Positions 36,915 to 49,250 of a stretch of 64,000 bases of DNA are shown here, piece after piece (position 1 is the stretch's first letter; every line of letters begins with the position of its first letter). The translations under genes were made by a program, and so were the position numbers. Under the pieces are notes generated by a model, which saw nothing but the letters and a program-made list of their open reading frames with translations, made no database searches and was not told where the DNA came from. The stretch comes from Actinostola sp. cb2023 (lineage: Eukaryota > Cnidaria > Anthozoa > Actiniaria > Actinostolidae): the NCBI GenBank assembly GCA_033675265.1, contig JAUJYZ010000071.1, forward strand, positions 1-64,000, written 5' to 3'.

Positions 36915-37999
36915 TTAAGAACATTCAAATGGCTTCTCTCCAGTATGAATTCTGACATGAATTGGGAGATGGTGTTTATGGCCAAACTTTTTATCACAGT
37001 AAGAACATCCAAATGGCTTCTCTCCAGTATGAATTCTGAGATGAGTAGTGAGAATGCTTTTGCGGCCAAACTTTTCATCACAGTAAGAACATTCAAATGG
37101 CTTCTCTCCAGTATGAATTCTAAGATGAACAGTGTGATCGCCTTTCTGGCCAAACTTTTTATCACAATAAGAACATTCAAATAGCTTCTCTCCAGTATGA
37201 ATTCTGAGATGAGCAGTGAGAAAGCTTTTGCGGCCAAACTTTTTATCACAGTAAGAACATTCAAATGGCTTCTCTCCAGTATGAATTCTGAGATGAGATT
37301 TGAGATAACCTTTGAGGCCAAACTTTTTATCACAGTAAGAACATTCAAATGGCTTCTCTCCAGTATGAATTCTGAGATGAGCAGTGTGATGGCCTTTCTG
37401 GCCAAACTTTTTATCACAGTAAGAACATCCAAATGGCTTCTCTCCAGTATGAATTCTGAGATGAGATTTGAGATGATCTTTGTGGCCAAACTTTTTATCA
37501 CAGTAAGAACATTCAAATGGCTTCTCTCCAGTATGAATTCTGAGATGAGCAGTGTGATGGGCTTTCCGGCCAAACTTTTTATCACAGTAAGAACATTCAA
37601 ATGGCTTCTCTCCAGTATGAATTCTGAGATGAGCAGTGAGAAAGCTTTTGTGGCCAAACTTTTTATCACAGTAAGAACATTCAAATGGCTTCTCTCCAGT
37701 ATGAATTCTGAGATGAGCAGTGAGAAGGCCTTTGTGGCCAAACTTTTTATCACAGTAAGAACATTCAAATGGCTTCTCTCCAGTATGAATTCTGAGATGA
37801 GCAGTGAGAAGGCCTTTGTGGCCAAACTTCTTATCACAGTAAGAACATTCAAATGGCTTCTCTCCAGTATGAATTCTGAGATGAGCAGTGAGAAGGCTTT
37901 TGAAGTCAAACTTTTTATCACAGTAAGAACATCCAAATGGCTTCTCTCCAGTATGTTTGCCATTTCCATGAATGTGACTTTCCACAATCTCTTGAGAAC
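36915..37999 (-). CDS. C2H2 zinc-finger protein, last exon with 12 fingers
   Basis: An 84-bp unit is repeated to give twelve complete Cys2-His2 fingers (C-x2-C-x12-H-x3-H) joined by HTGEKPF linkers; the frame ends at a TAA inside a thirteenth (after HTGEKPFECS), where a Tyr codon has become a stop. Fingers are nearly identical except at the helix positions that contact DNA. The frame upstream of 37999 runs into satellite sequence; a good acceptor (TTCTTTGCCACAG on the minus strand) suggests the exon starts at 37999 with SQEIVESH. First exon(s), and any KRAB-, BTB- or SET-like partner, are not visible. Likely a nuclear DNA-binding protein. The 382-codon frame on the same strand in another phase is a repeat by-product. 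Confidence 0.75.
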
Positions 38000-38755
38000 C
38001 TGTGGCAAAGAATTGTAATATATGCGATATGCTACAGGGTGACCAAACCACTATCGAAGGTCTTTGCCACAGGGCCGGCTGGATGGTCAGCATCGGATAC
38101 GAGTGGTGACGGATGGTACCACGGTGCATCTCATTATCCGATGGTGTCCGATGGTGAAATTGGTGGTTTGGTCACCCTGTGGCATATCGCATATATTACA
38201 ATTCTTTGCCACAGGGCCGGCCGGCTGGTCACCATCGGATACGAGTGGTGACGGATGGTACCACGGTGCATCTCATTATCCGTTGGTGTCCGATGGTGAA
38301 ATTGGTGGTTTGCTCACCCTGTGGCATATCGCATATATTACAAGTCTGCCACAGGGCCGGCTGGATGGTCACCATCGGATACGAGTGGTAACGGATGGTA
38401 CCACGGTGCATCTCATTATCCGTTGGTGTCCGATGGTGAAATTGGTGGTTTGCTCACCCTGTGGCATATCGCATATATTACAAGTCTTTGCCACAGGGCC
38501 GGCTGGATGGTCACCATCGGATACGAGTGGTGACGGATGGTACCACGGTGCATCTCATTATCCGTTGGTGTCCGATGGTGAAATTGGTGGTTTGGTCACC
38601 CTGTGGCATATCGCATATATTACAAGTCGTTGCCACAGGGCCGGCTGGATGGTCACCATCGGATACGAGTGGTGACGGATGGTACCACGGTGCATCTCAT
38701 TATCCGATGGTGTCCGATGGTGAAATTGGTGGTTTGGTCATCCTGTGATATGGCA
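38000..38755. repeat. 142-bp satellite, about 5 units
   Basis: Units start GCCACAGGGCCGGCTGGATG at about 38066, 38218, 38348, 38490 and 38632 and contain CACCATCGGATACGAGTGG and GTGCATCTCATTATCCG. A partial unit at 38000-38050 has opposite orientation, joining the zinc-finger exon. Inverted fragments recur at 41950-42150. Confidence 0.9.
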
Positions 38756-40383
38756 GCCATATATATCTTTGTTGAATGAGGGTGTCTTCACAAGCTGTCC
38801 TATTTAATGTGGTGTTTAGAAAGAAATGAGTTGTTATATTGTTGAGAACTGTGCAGCGAAATCCAAAGACTAGTCAGAATCCCGAGTGCACGCTGCTAAA
38901 GCATCGTTTTGACCATAGATCATGGCGTGACCTTTCTTCGAGTAATAACAACACATGAATTTTTCGAAGAGCGATAGGTAATATTTTAGATGTTAATGTC
39001 ATGTCACCTCCAGCGACATAGTTTATACGTAGTTACTTAGCGTATAAATAGATAATAGAATTGCTTTATTACGAATGCATACGACGTTCGCGGTAGATCC
39101 ACGTAACAGAATATACAGAATATCATTGTATACCAAGTTTATTTATTATACTGTAACTCGGTAGTCTTGTTGTTGTTGTAGACGTGATTGTAAACGGGGT
39201 AGATTAGTAGTACGAACACTGAAACGTCTATCAGAAAGATGAAAGCCTTCGTCTATGATCGTATTCGTAAAAACACACCAGTTATGTCAACGAATATGGA
39301 AGTCATGGTGAGAATTATGTCTTACGTAAATCGAAGAAACTGAATGGGTTTATAAACAAAGAAAATATATTTGTCATTGTATACTTGTAATTTACCACTG
39401 TCTGTTTACAAGACTACATAAGCTTATACGACTCAGAACCATAACGTAACTCACGGTTCTTCTATGTCAGTGACAACATTTATTTTACGGTAACTTGTTT
39501 CAGCCCGATTGAGTGCGCGCTTGGAGCGTCGATCTAGTTTTGATTAGAGTTTTTAAATTAATGACAAAACTGATTTTGAAAGGAATGAACTTTAGACAAA
39601 TAATATTACAATTGTTATTATATGTCCGAGGAAAGACACGGAACTCAGTCTCTCGAACGTTTTACCTTCTGAACAATGTATATATTGGACAACACTGACG
39701 AAGTATGAAATCAGTGCTAGGATTATATATACAATTATGTTAAACTGAATAACGGCGCAATCGAACTGAATCAATCGAAACCAATCGAAACCAATCGAAC
39801 GATTGTTTTACGATTGGTTCGACAATCGAACATAATCGAACCAGAACTTTTTGGTGAGTTCGAATTACCATTCGAATTACCATTCGAATTCGAATTACCA
39901 TTCGAACTAACTCATACATTTGTTCGGGTGAAAATAACACGCCATAAAATATTGATAACGTGACCGGTGAAGTGCAGTTCCGTGTCAAGAGCAGATAATC
40001 CTTCGTGTTATTTGCAAATGAAAATCCAGTATGGAGCTCGTCAGATATGTTTAATACTTCTAATCAAATGAAGAACAATTTGGTTTGGTAAAAGTGAGTA
40101 GATTTTGAAATTATTTAGCATATTTTAAATGGCATTGCGCGCATTCCATAAACGTCTGATGTTAAAAAAGTTATAAAAAATATGACTGAATTTAAAGACA
40201 CATTGAAATAAAGTAAGATTCATTCCTCGGCCTCTTTTGTTGTTATCATCTTGAAATTAGTTTATATTTAGTTCATAGTTTGGTGGCATTAATAGTGTAC
40301 TAGTAACTATTTGTTTGCCAACTTTTTCACACGTTAACAGGGCTCAAAGTTTATTTTTGTCTTTGGACGCACTTCTGCGACCA
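38756..40383. other. Intergenic, no gene seen
   Basis: Only short repeats: AACCAATCGA words at 39770-39840 and ATTACCATTCGAATT words at 39860-39905. No coding support. Confidence 0.5.
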
Positions 40384-40492
40384 GGGCCCGGTTGCTCGAA
40401 AAGCGATTAGCGCTAACCCAGGATTAAATCTTAAGAAAACTATTGACGCTAATCCAGGATTAGCACTAATCGCCTTTCCAACAACCGGGCCC
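40384..40492. mobile_element. MITE with GGGCCCGGTTG termini (member 2)
   Basis: 109 bp from GGGCCCGGTTGCTCGAAA to its inverse, internal arms GATTAGCGCTAA/TTAGCACTAATC. Same terminal words as 6818-6947, with a diverged interior. Confidence 0.75.
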
Positions 40493-40762
40493 AGGTCTAA
40501 ATTTCTAGGCGCACAGCTGTAATTTTAGTCGCACAACTAAAAAATGTAGTCGCACAGCTTAAAGGTTAAGTAAAACCACTCTAAGTGGAATATGCGAATA
40601 TAGAATAACAGGGCCCAAAATTGACCAAAGTCATTCGCACAAGTGCATGCATTATGATGACTTGCCGATTTTGTGACGAAAAAGAAAACAAAGCACATTT
40701 TATAATTCGGGCATTCCTTACAGGAGCTTGTCCAAGTAATAAGCAATGGTGTGCAGCTCGAT

Positions 40763-41657
40763 GGCTCGGCAGTGAGCTTTGGAAACGAAGAATTAATACT
40801 ATATAAGTAGACTCGGCAGTGAGCTTTGAAAATGAAGAATAATACTATATATAAGTAGGCACGGCAGTGAGCTTTGAAAATGAAGAATAATACTATATAT
40901 AAGTAGGCACGGCAGTGAGCTTTGAAAACGAAGAATAATACTATATAAGTAGACTAGGCAGTGAGCTTTGAAAACGAAGAATAATACTATATAAGTAGGC
41001 ACGGCAGTGAGCTTTGAAAACGAAGAATAATACTATATAAGTAGGCACGGCAGTGAGCTTTGAAAACGAAGAATAATACTCTATCTGAAGTAGGCACGGC
41101 AGTGAGCTTTGAAAACGAATAATAATACTATATAAGTAGGCACGGCAGTGAGCTTTGAAAACGAAGAATAATACTATATAAGTAGGCACGGCAGTGAGCT
41201 TTGAAAACGAAGAATAAATACTATATAAGTAGGCACGGCAGTGAGCTTTGAAAACGAAGAATAATACTATATAAGTAGGCACGGCAGTGAGCTTTGAAAA
41301 CGAAGAATAATACTATATAAGTAGGCACGGCAGTGAGCTTTGAAAACGAAGAATAATACTATATAAGTAGGCACGGCAGTGAGCTTTGAAAACGAAGAAT
41401 AATACTATATAAGTAGGCACGGCAGTGAGCTTTGAAAACGAAGAATAATACTATATAAGTAGGCACGGCAGTGAGCTTTGAAAACGAAGAATAATACTAT
41501 ATAAGTAGGCACGGCAGTGAGCTTTGAAAACGAAGAATAATACTATATAAGTAGGCACGGCAGTGAGCTTTGAAAACGAAGAATAATACTATATAAGTAG
41601 GCACGGCAGTGAGCTTTGAAAACGAAGAATAATACTATATAAGTAGGCAGTGAGCTT
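40763..41657. repeat. 46-bp minisatellite with TATA-like word, about 19 copies
   Basis: The unit is AGGCACGGCAGTGAGCTTTG, AAAACGAAGAATAAT, ACTATATAAGT. Copies from about 40980 are almost identical, the first ones more divergent. Each has TATATAAG. Open frames across it are by-products. Confidence 0.93.
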
Positions 41658-41945
41658 TGAAATCTTTGCAAACGACGATCGGCGAATAACAAGAATGAAG
41701 GCTTCGAAAGGCCATTTAGCAGTGTTGTTGTTAGTTCTTTGCAAACGACGAATAACAAGACTGAAAGCTTCGAAAGGCCGTTATATTTAGTAGTGTTGTT
41801 GTTTGTTGTTAGTTCTTTGCAAACGACGATCGGCGAATATTAACAAGAATGAATGCTTCGAAAGGCCATTTAGTAGTGTTGTTGTTAGTTCTTTGCAAAC
41901 GACGAATAGTTAGTTATTTTGCAAACGACAATAACAAGACTGAAG
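41658..41945. repeat. Short tandem block, about 3 units
   Basis: Repeats of GTTCTTTGCAAACGACGA, GGCGAATAACAAGAATGAA and GCTTCGAAAGGCC with 75-100-bp spacing. Non-coding. Confidence 0.7.
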
Positions 41946-41949
41946 GCTT

Positions 41950-42189
41950 CAAGCACCAATTTCACCATCGGACACCATCGGATAATGAGATGCACCGTGG
42001 TACCATCCGTTACCACTCGTACCGATGGTGACCATCCAGCCGGCCTGTGGCAAAGACTTGTAATTATGCGATATGCCACAGGGTGACCAAACCACCAATT
42101 TCACCATCGGACACCATCGGATAATGAGATGCACCGTGGTACCATCATCCTCTGGCACACAGGGTGTCAGTGGAGATGGGGGGAGGAGA

Positions 42190-42222
<33 letters not shown>

Positions 42223-42235
42223 GGAAGGCCACATT
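41950..42235. repeat. Inverted fragments of the 142-bp satellite plus G30 run
   Basis: Two partial units in reverse orientation to 38066-38755 (CACCATCGGATAATGAGATG words at about 41975 and 42113), followed by an uninterrupted run of 30 G at 42192-42221. Lies in the 3' flank of the intact GPCR gene. Confidence 0.8.
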
Positions 42236-42451
42236 TATTTTTAATTACTGAATACATTTTAATAATAATAATGAATTTAATTCCTGAATCATCAGTATGC
42301 ATGATTTACGCATACTAATGACTTCACCATCTGATACCGTGGTAAATCAACTTTCACCATCCGTATCAGATGGTTAATTAATCAACCATAGAAGCTTATC
42401 TACGTTTTACGGTTAACAAAAATACATCTAGTAAACATTTCTAATATCGAG

Positions 42452-43948
42452 TTAAGGTGGAACAATTTCAGCAGTTTGGGCTCTACACAACATTCTTTTA
42501 AATAACTCCTTCCACAAACCCCATACGTTAGATCGTATTTCCTTGCTTATGAACCCATACAAGAATGGATTGAGAACTGAATTCAGTGCGGTGAGAGAAC
42601 GAATAATCGCTAAAGCTTTCGGAGGAACAGATTCGGGAGTTAGAGCATACCAACTATTAACAACGAAAGGTGGACCACAACACAAAACGAACGAAATAAA
42701 CATTAAAATAACAAGAACAGTTGATCTGTACTCCGTATCGGCTGATTCTTCTGACCTATTTCTTTTTGCGTGGCGCTGATTCTGTCTTGACTTCGTGTAT
42801 TCATTTCCTTCATTGGATGTGCTAGGTATTGACGGCAATTTAGTTGATGTGTGTTCATCAGCGCCTTCTTCTACTAAACTATGATTGACTTTTCCAGTTT
42901 GTTCGATTTCTTTATCGTTCTCTGTTTCGACTTCCTGAATTTCATCGACATACTGTAAATGAACTACGTCTTCTATGTTGGTTTTCTGGTCTTGGTTGCC
43001 TGGTTGTTTGCGACGGGTATTCTTGTAATTGATTGATCGATTTTCTTGAGAATCCAGATCTGCTGATTCCACCGCATTGTGAACGTCAACATCCACTTTA
43101 AACGTAACGCTTCTTTTACCTCGTGGAGTTTCGTTTTCTTCTATCATCTGATTGTCTTCCACATCTGTTTTCCTTGCGTACATACCATGTACACCGACTT
43201 CAGGAACTTCAGAGTTTTTTCCTTCTGCCTTTGAGAATATCAACTTGCCTGAAGATGCTAGCTTGACATCAACTGTCTGTTTTCTCTTTTCTTCTCGATG
43301 ACTAATCTTCTTACGGCTAATCAAAAACTTCACTGTGCTTGTAAAAACTATTGTATTCACCAACATTGGTAGTGCAAAGACGATGGAGAAAAACGTGAAC
43401 CAATTGTATGGATATTTACTGGAATTTAAACCACACCAACACTGCCCATCAATCACCTCGTACTGACCCCAGCCAAAGAAGGGCGTCAATGTCAGAATCA
43501 AGCTCACAAACCAAGCACCAAGGCATATTCGATTCACAATGGACGGGAAAACGTTTGCGCGATAGTGAAAAGGCTTCAATACGCTGTAACAACGAGCAAT
43601 TGCCATGATAGTTATCAAATACATGGATAAGGCAACGGACAATCGACCGAAAAATGCAAACAATTGGCAGAGGAATGGCTTGAAGATTAGCGGACTCCCA
43701 AGCACCAAAAGGAAAAGGTAAGGAACCAGTGTTACAAAGAACAAGAAATCTCCAACAGCCAAGTGAAGGATCAACAAATTACCGACTGACAGGCGACAAC
43801 GTTTACGAACCAATACGATGATGATGGACCCGTTTAGTAAAAATCCCAACACTACAATTATTATACCTGTTACTAGCCTTTCGTACTTTAGATTACTGCA
43901 GTTGTTGAGGCTTAGTGATGGTGTAGTAGACGTCGAGTTTGCAGACAT
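42452..43948 (-). CDS. Class A rhodopsin-like GPCR (family 1), intact
   Basis: One uninterrupted exon of 498 residues; the ATG at 43948 begins MSANST and matches the other copies (an in-frame GTG lies 21 bases upstream). Hydrophobic TM segments: about 26-48 (Asn39), 57-82 (Asp67), 94-118, 143-160, 185-208, 409-433, 444-466. Cys94 can pair with Cys170 or 172 in loop 2. The DRY motif is replaced by Ala118-Arg119-Cys120, the TM6 CWxP by Cys-Cys-Gly-Pro-Pro (423-427); TM7 keeps NPFLY (460-464). The third cytoplasmic loop is unusually long, about 200 residues, acidic and Lys-rich. NxS/T sites are near the N-terminus. Ligand unknown; probably a plasma-membrane receptor from a lineage-specific expansion. 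The only intact member of four family copies here. Confidence 0.88.
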   Translation of the reverse strand: MSANSTSTTPSLSLNNCSNLKYERLVTGIIIVVLGFLLNGSIIIVLVRKRCRLSVGNLLILHLAVGDFLFFVTLVPYLFLLVLGSPLIFKPFLCQLFAFFGRLSVALSMYLITIMAIARCYSVLKPFHYRANVFPSIVNRICLGAWFVSLILTLTPFFGWGQYEVIDGQCWCGLNSSKYPYNWFTFFSIVFALPMLVNTIVFTSTVKFLISRKKISHREEKRKQTVDVKLASSGKLIFSKAEGKNSEVPEVGVHGMYARKTDVEDNQMIEENETPRGKRSVTFKVDVDVHNAVESADLDSQENRSINYKNTRRKQPGNQDQKTNIEDVVHLQYVDEIQEVETENDKEIEQTGKVNHSLVEEGADEHTSTKLPSIPSTSNEGNEYTKSRQNQRHAKRNRSEESADTEYRSTVLVILMFISFVLCCGPPFVVNSWYALTPESVPPKALAIIRSLTALNSVLNPFLYGFISKEIRSNVWGLWKELFKRMLCRAQTAEIVPP

Positions 43949-46900
43949 CGCGACGAAGTTGTTTCTCACGGACGTTGATTAAGAACGTCCTGTCTGTTCC
44001 GATAAATATTGAAAATGATTTGGACAAATGGAGAAGACTGTTTACAGATTTGTTAGCCTTTTCATAACGTAAGACAATGGGGGTGTTCCTTGTGATATTT
44101 ATTTCCGTTTCTTTCTTTGCAACAAATATAACTACGCCAACTTCATGGTTTCATTTAAACATGATCAGATCTTTAAAATAAAACTTTATATAATAATACA
44201 ACTTTGAGAATATGATATTTTAAACGCATTCTTCGTATTCTTAGAGCACAAAAATCAAAACTAAAAGTTAGTATACGTAAATGAATCCTATCAACCTGAT
44301 TGTTTGCAGTGTTTCAGAGAATTGTGGGTTCGATGTTTTGTGTCCGAGTTGCCAGTTGTTGAAGCTTGAATTGTGTCACGCAACTCTTACCTAATAACGC
44401 TAGTCACGTCTCTGAAAAGTCGTGGAAAACAACAAATGTATGCCAGCTTTGATACATGATTAGAAGTTCTATTAATAGTGAAATTAAGCTCTTACTGATA
44501 ACTCACATCTCGTCGAACAAAGGGTTGCAATACAACTAATTTACGTCATTATCATAATGGCGGCTGAGCAGGGCACGTAAACTGTAAAGTCACTGAAATC
44601 TAGAATTATAATACATTGTTTTAGTAAATATGGCTTTGTAAATTGTGCACAGCCGTTCACATACGGTCTCAACTAAACACACCTAAATATAGGCTCACTC
44701 GTTACTCAAGTGTTTTCATGTGACTGCGCGCAGTGCACGTGAACTGCTATATAAATCCCGTGAGCTCGTAAGGTGCTAGCTTTTAGTATGTATATGTAAT
44801 TGCAAAATCTAACACCGCAAAGATGGATGGGAAATCACTTCACGAGCCACATTACATACAGATCAATTCTATATTCTCGTATTTTTGAAAATATATCAGC
44901 TATTTAACTAAGATCCCACAAGTCAGATGGGTAAAAAGGTGGACGATTTTAGATTATTTCCTTTTGGTCATGTATATACACCCGTAGCGATCACGCCGTA
45001 ATTCCTGTCAACAATATGCCATTATGCCATATTATCAGCCGCGGTAAATGGCGTTAATGGGTGGATCTTAAAATATCGCTTTTTACGATGTTGAAACAAA
45101 ATTCCACACTGTCAAAAAAATATAGGTCGTGTTTAAATACGAGAAGAGGTTCCTTTTCGTCTTTCTATGTTCACTGAGTCTTTTACTAGACTTTGGCTGA
45201 ATGTTTTTTTGTTTTGGCTTTTACCTTGCTGTTTTTGTAGTTCGAAAGAAATATCTGCCCGGACTCGACACTCTTCCGTTTGAGTATGCGTCGAGTTATC
45301 GTCATTAGGTATGTCACAGATTGCAAACAACTTTAGCGTTGAAACTTTTCTGAAAAATTGAAAAAGAATAAATATCTCATTTACGAACAATATCCAATTG
45401 TGCTTAATGACATTGGCCTCACTTTGCCTCGTGACGCGGCTTTGAAACGATTACACTGCCTGTTTATCCTCATTTGAATAGAGTCGTTTTCGTATGAGTG
45501 GGAAACCTAGTGGTATCGTGACACTTAAATGGATTCCTTTCTGAACCAATTAAAAAGCGTGCAGATGCATTCATTCATCCAATCAAACTCTTTCAATACG
45601 GCAAGGCGCGGTGCGGTGACGGTGCAGTATCTTCCCACTCATACGAAAACGATCGACTCTGTATGGGTGTCCATTGATCACGTCACGTGGCTCAGGCTTT
45701 GGAAATCGCACAAACTTTGCTCTACTTTACTTACTAATAGACAATTGAAACAAATATTATCTAATTAATGTCACCAGAGTGACGTACTACTTCGGTTTCC
45801 GATTTGAACGGAAGTGGCCGTTGAGCTAGAACCAATCAGCGATTGCGTAAGAATAGAACCAATCAGAACTCGCTGCATATAACCGCGCTAAGCCGTGGGG
45901 GGTCTTAAACAAGCAAACTGTCTTTATTACGCCGACGGTGTTAATCGGGATTTGAACCGGCTGTTACGCAGGCTACGTGAAGGATAGAGCACGTTAGCAA
46001 TCATTGATACGAAAATACCACTTTGTTTGAGCACATAACGGCTCTCATCGAGAAGCGAGTTTGGCAAATATTTATAGTCATGATGTTCATGAGTGTTTAC
46101 AGCTGTAAAAGTTGCCGACGGTGATCGAAATGGACTGAAATGTTATGGAAACGACATGGTTGACGTCCACCAGAACTCTATTTTTTCAACGAGACAAATT
46201 AACGCTGCAAGCACTTAGGGCGCGCGCATAGTTGATAAAAGGCAATGGTTTTGAAACCCAGCAAACATCATTGTTCTAAGGTTTTGTTCGTTTCTTTTTC
46301 AACCGTGAACGTACACATTATTCATATATCAAAAATTCAGCCAATAAAACCCATCTGACCCAGTTAACCATAGCATTTGAGTCTATAAACAAAATATTGT
46401 GCACGGTCAATGTCCATGTTGGCTTCTTTGTCAGAGCCTTTGAAGTTTGCCGGGCTTTGATATTAACTATGGCATGGGGTGCGCGTGATTGATATACATA
46501 AATAAATCAATAAAATAAATTGATCACGTCTGTAAACTGAATAGTTTGTGCATTTATTTATATCTGACTCCATTTCATAACGAAAGGTTTTAGTTTTCTA
46601 CTCGACTTAAACACCATTTTCATTGCTACTTCTCAGTAGATCGCTATAACTTCTAACATCACCAATATATTGGTACCATATTGACAACATTATAAACAGT
46701 TGACCATTAGCACATTAAGACCATTAGCACATTAAGACCATTAACACAAAGCACTTTTAGTCTCAGCCACACTAATGTGTTTTCGTTTGAAAATGCATCG
46801 TTTTTATATTGTTCGCTATCCTCAAGGGAATCGAACACAATCAGCTCATTACCAGAAACAATAGAAAAACGCAGGTTAGCGTTTTAGTGTGGAAGGGGTA

Positions 46901-47236
46901 TTAATGTCATGCGAAGAAACGCATCTCAGCCAAAGCTGTTTTCTGGTACCGGCGCCGGTAACATTATGGTTCTGCAAATGCATTTCAGTGCGTCAGATTG
47001 AAATACAAACTGTGACTGAATGATAGCCAGCAATGATAAACATCCATCTGAGTTCTGTGGACGTTATTTTCTGTAGGTTAAAATTTATCTTATTGCAAAA
47101 ATATATATATACTGAAAAAACGAAATATGTTTCCGCTAGGTCAATTGTGGACGAACCTTTCAAGATTGAACTTTTTATAGGAGATCTACAAATAGCGAAA
47201 TGTATTGTACAAACTGCTGCAACTTTTGCTTAATGT
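43680..47236. repeat. Segmental duplication, copy B (copy A at 1-3785)
   Basis: Collinear with copy A from the GPCR 5' end through about 3.3 kb of upstream DNA; lacks the 434-bp insertion of copy A (empty TTAA at 46463-46466). Contains small differences such as an extra roughly 60-bp segment near 46205-46270. No gene beyond the GPCR start is supported. Confidence 0.85.
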
Positions 47237-48512
47237 GTTCAGCCAGAACGTAAGACTAATTTCGGTTTCATAGTTAGTTCTCGAACGCTCTTCAAACCTC
47301 GGCAATTCATGAAACTTTAAACGTATTTCCAAACCTTGGAAATTCTTGAAATGTTCAAAACCTTGGACATTCGTTCGAAATTCTTGGAAATTTATGGCCG
47401 TTTACTACTTGCTTTTCTTCAATATACCGCCAGTAAAGTCGGTATTGCCCTGTAATTTCTAGTATTTCCGCATCGAATAAACCCTGTATATCACGCTCTT
47501 TTCGTACTAGTCACTCATGACAATGGACGTTCCAGAGAAAGTGACGCACAAACAGTTTGACAATTTAAAGCATTTAAATCATTATTCCTTGGAGGAAGAG
47601 ACAAACATGCAGCGAAAGAATACTCTCGGGAGTATTTGTAAATAACAGCTTCAAACTCTGCTTTTTTATTTATTTATCCTCCTTCATCTTGACCTAATTA
47701 CTATTTACAATTTATTATTTAGGTGGTTGTCGACTCGAAAGTTTTAACTATTTCGACAACCACACACACCTCATATATTTTCTTATATTAATTCTTATAT
47801 TAATATTAATATTATTATATTATTAACATATATTTCTATTATCCTTGTAAATTTGCGTGTGAATAATAAAAGTAAAAAAAAAAAAGTAGAAAAAATGTCA
47901 TGATTCTATTCGAAAACGGTTAGAGAATAAACAATCATGCTTTAATTTTGTAATTTAGAGCTGCTCGCTTTGATGGGACACTCGGTCTACTCGGGCTACG
48001 CTCTCGTGGCCTTCTATCTACTGCACGAAGCTCTAAATGCCATAAATAAACTCGCTTTCATTCTCTTACAAGTCAGGTTAGATCTCTTAGATCTCAGGTT
48101 AGATCTCTTAGATCTCAGGATAGATCTCTTTGATCTCAGGTTAGATCTCTCAGATCTCAGGTTAGATCTTGTTTTAGCAATGTGATCTTAATTGGTTTTA
48201 AATCTAATTATTTAAATGATATTTCTTTGTTTATTATGGATGATATTTACTAAAAAGCAACTTAAAAGCTCAAGCTGCGCTTTGATCACAGAACAAACGA
48301 TGATAATTGGAGGATTCACATACATGTCACATTGACGTCAAATATTTCAACCAATCAAATGATATTTAGCCTGTGGTGTGCAATGGGCTTTCTATACTCA
48401 CGTACATATAAGGCATATGAAGCCATATGCATCTAAGGATTTATTAGTCTCTATACTACTTTGAGAGAAGTCACTACTAATCAAATAAGAAGGGAGAAGA
48501 TCGAAGTCTACA
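47237..48512. other. Upstream region of the split GPCR; one small ORF
   Basis: Mostly AT-rich. A 42-codon frame, 47517-47645 (starts MTMDVPEKV, ends SICK), has an ATG in a reasonable context but no recognisable family; coding status doubtful. A 21-bp repeat lies at 48075-48171. Confidence 0.3.
48075..48171. repeat. 21-bp tandem repeat rich in AGATCT
   Basis: About 4.5 units of GTTAGATCTCTTAGATCTCA plus G with small changes; AGATCT palindromes recur every 10-11 bp. Confidence 0.85.
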
Positions 48513-49250
48513 ATGCAGAATCAAAGCTTGTCTTCTAGTGCAATCAACCTCGATGGAAAAGTTCCAAAAGTAATGGCCCTCTGCCTTGTTTTCTTCTCCT
48601 CTATTGTCGGCAACTGCCTTATTGTAAGGACAATCTGCAAAGACAATCGACTGAAAACTACGACAAATTTCTTGGTGGTCAACATCGCCGTCAGTGATCT
48701 TCTTGCCACTCTTGTTTCTATCCCCGTAAGAATTACAGAAATACAAACCAACTTCAAGAGATGGCTGGTCGTTGGTTATTTTCAAAATGCCTTTTGTAAG
48801 GGTTTTATGTGTTTGATAACTACATCTATTTTGTTTCTATATACAGTTGTGTTTTTGTTGCTATTGATCGATATCATGCAGTAACATATATAAGGAGAGG
48901 TACATTTAAACACGTTCCAGAATGACTTCGGATATTCCAAAACCAAAATTTCAGCAAATAACATTGAAAAATGAAATTCCTTGCCTAGAAAAGAGAAGAT
49001 TTTGGCAAGCTTTTATAAAAAGAGGTCCAATCAGCTAACGGGTGTAGGACTGCAGGCAACGTTTGTTGTATCATCGAGAAATCTGCTAAAACCAGTCAAA
49101 TTTGAAATTGAAAATGAAATTCAAATTTGCCAGCTTGACCGTTTTTAATGGCAAGAATTCAATTTGCTTATAACATTTTTGCCAAAGAGGAAAATATGGC
49201 ATCATAAATAAGTGCAAGAAGCATTTACTTGCTGAACCCAACAGTATGTC

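Noticed and set aside
36860..38008. 382-codon minus-strand frame and 273-codon plus-strand frame in the zinc-finger array
   Set aside because: 84-bp periodicity keeps several frames open; only one has Cys/His ligands.
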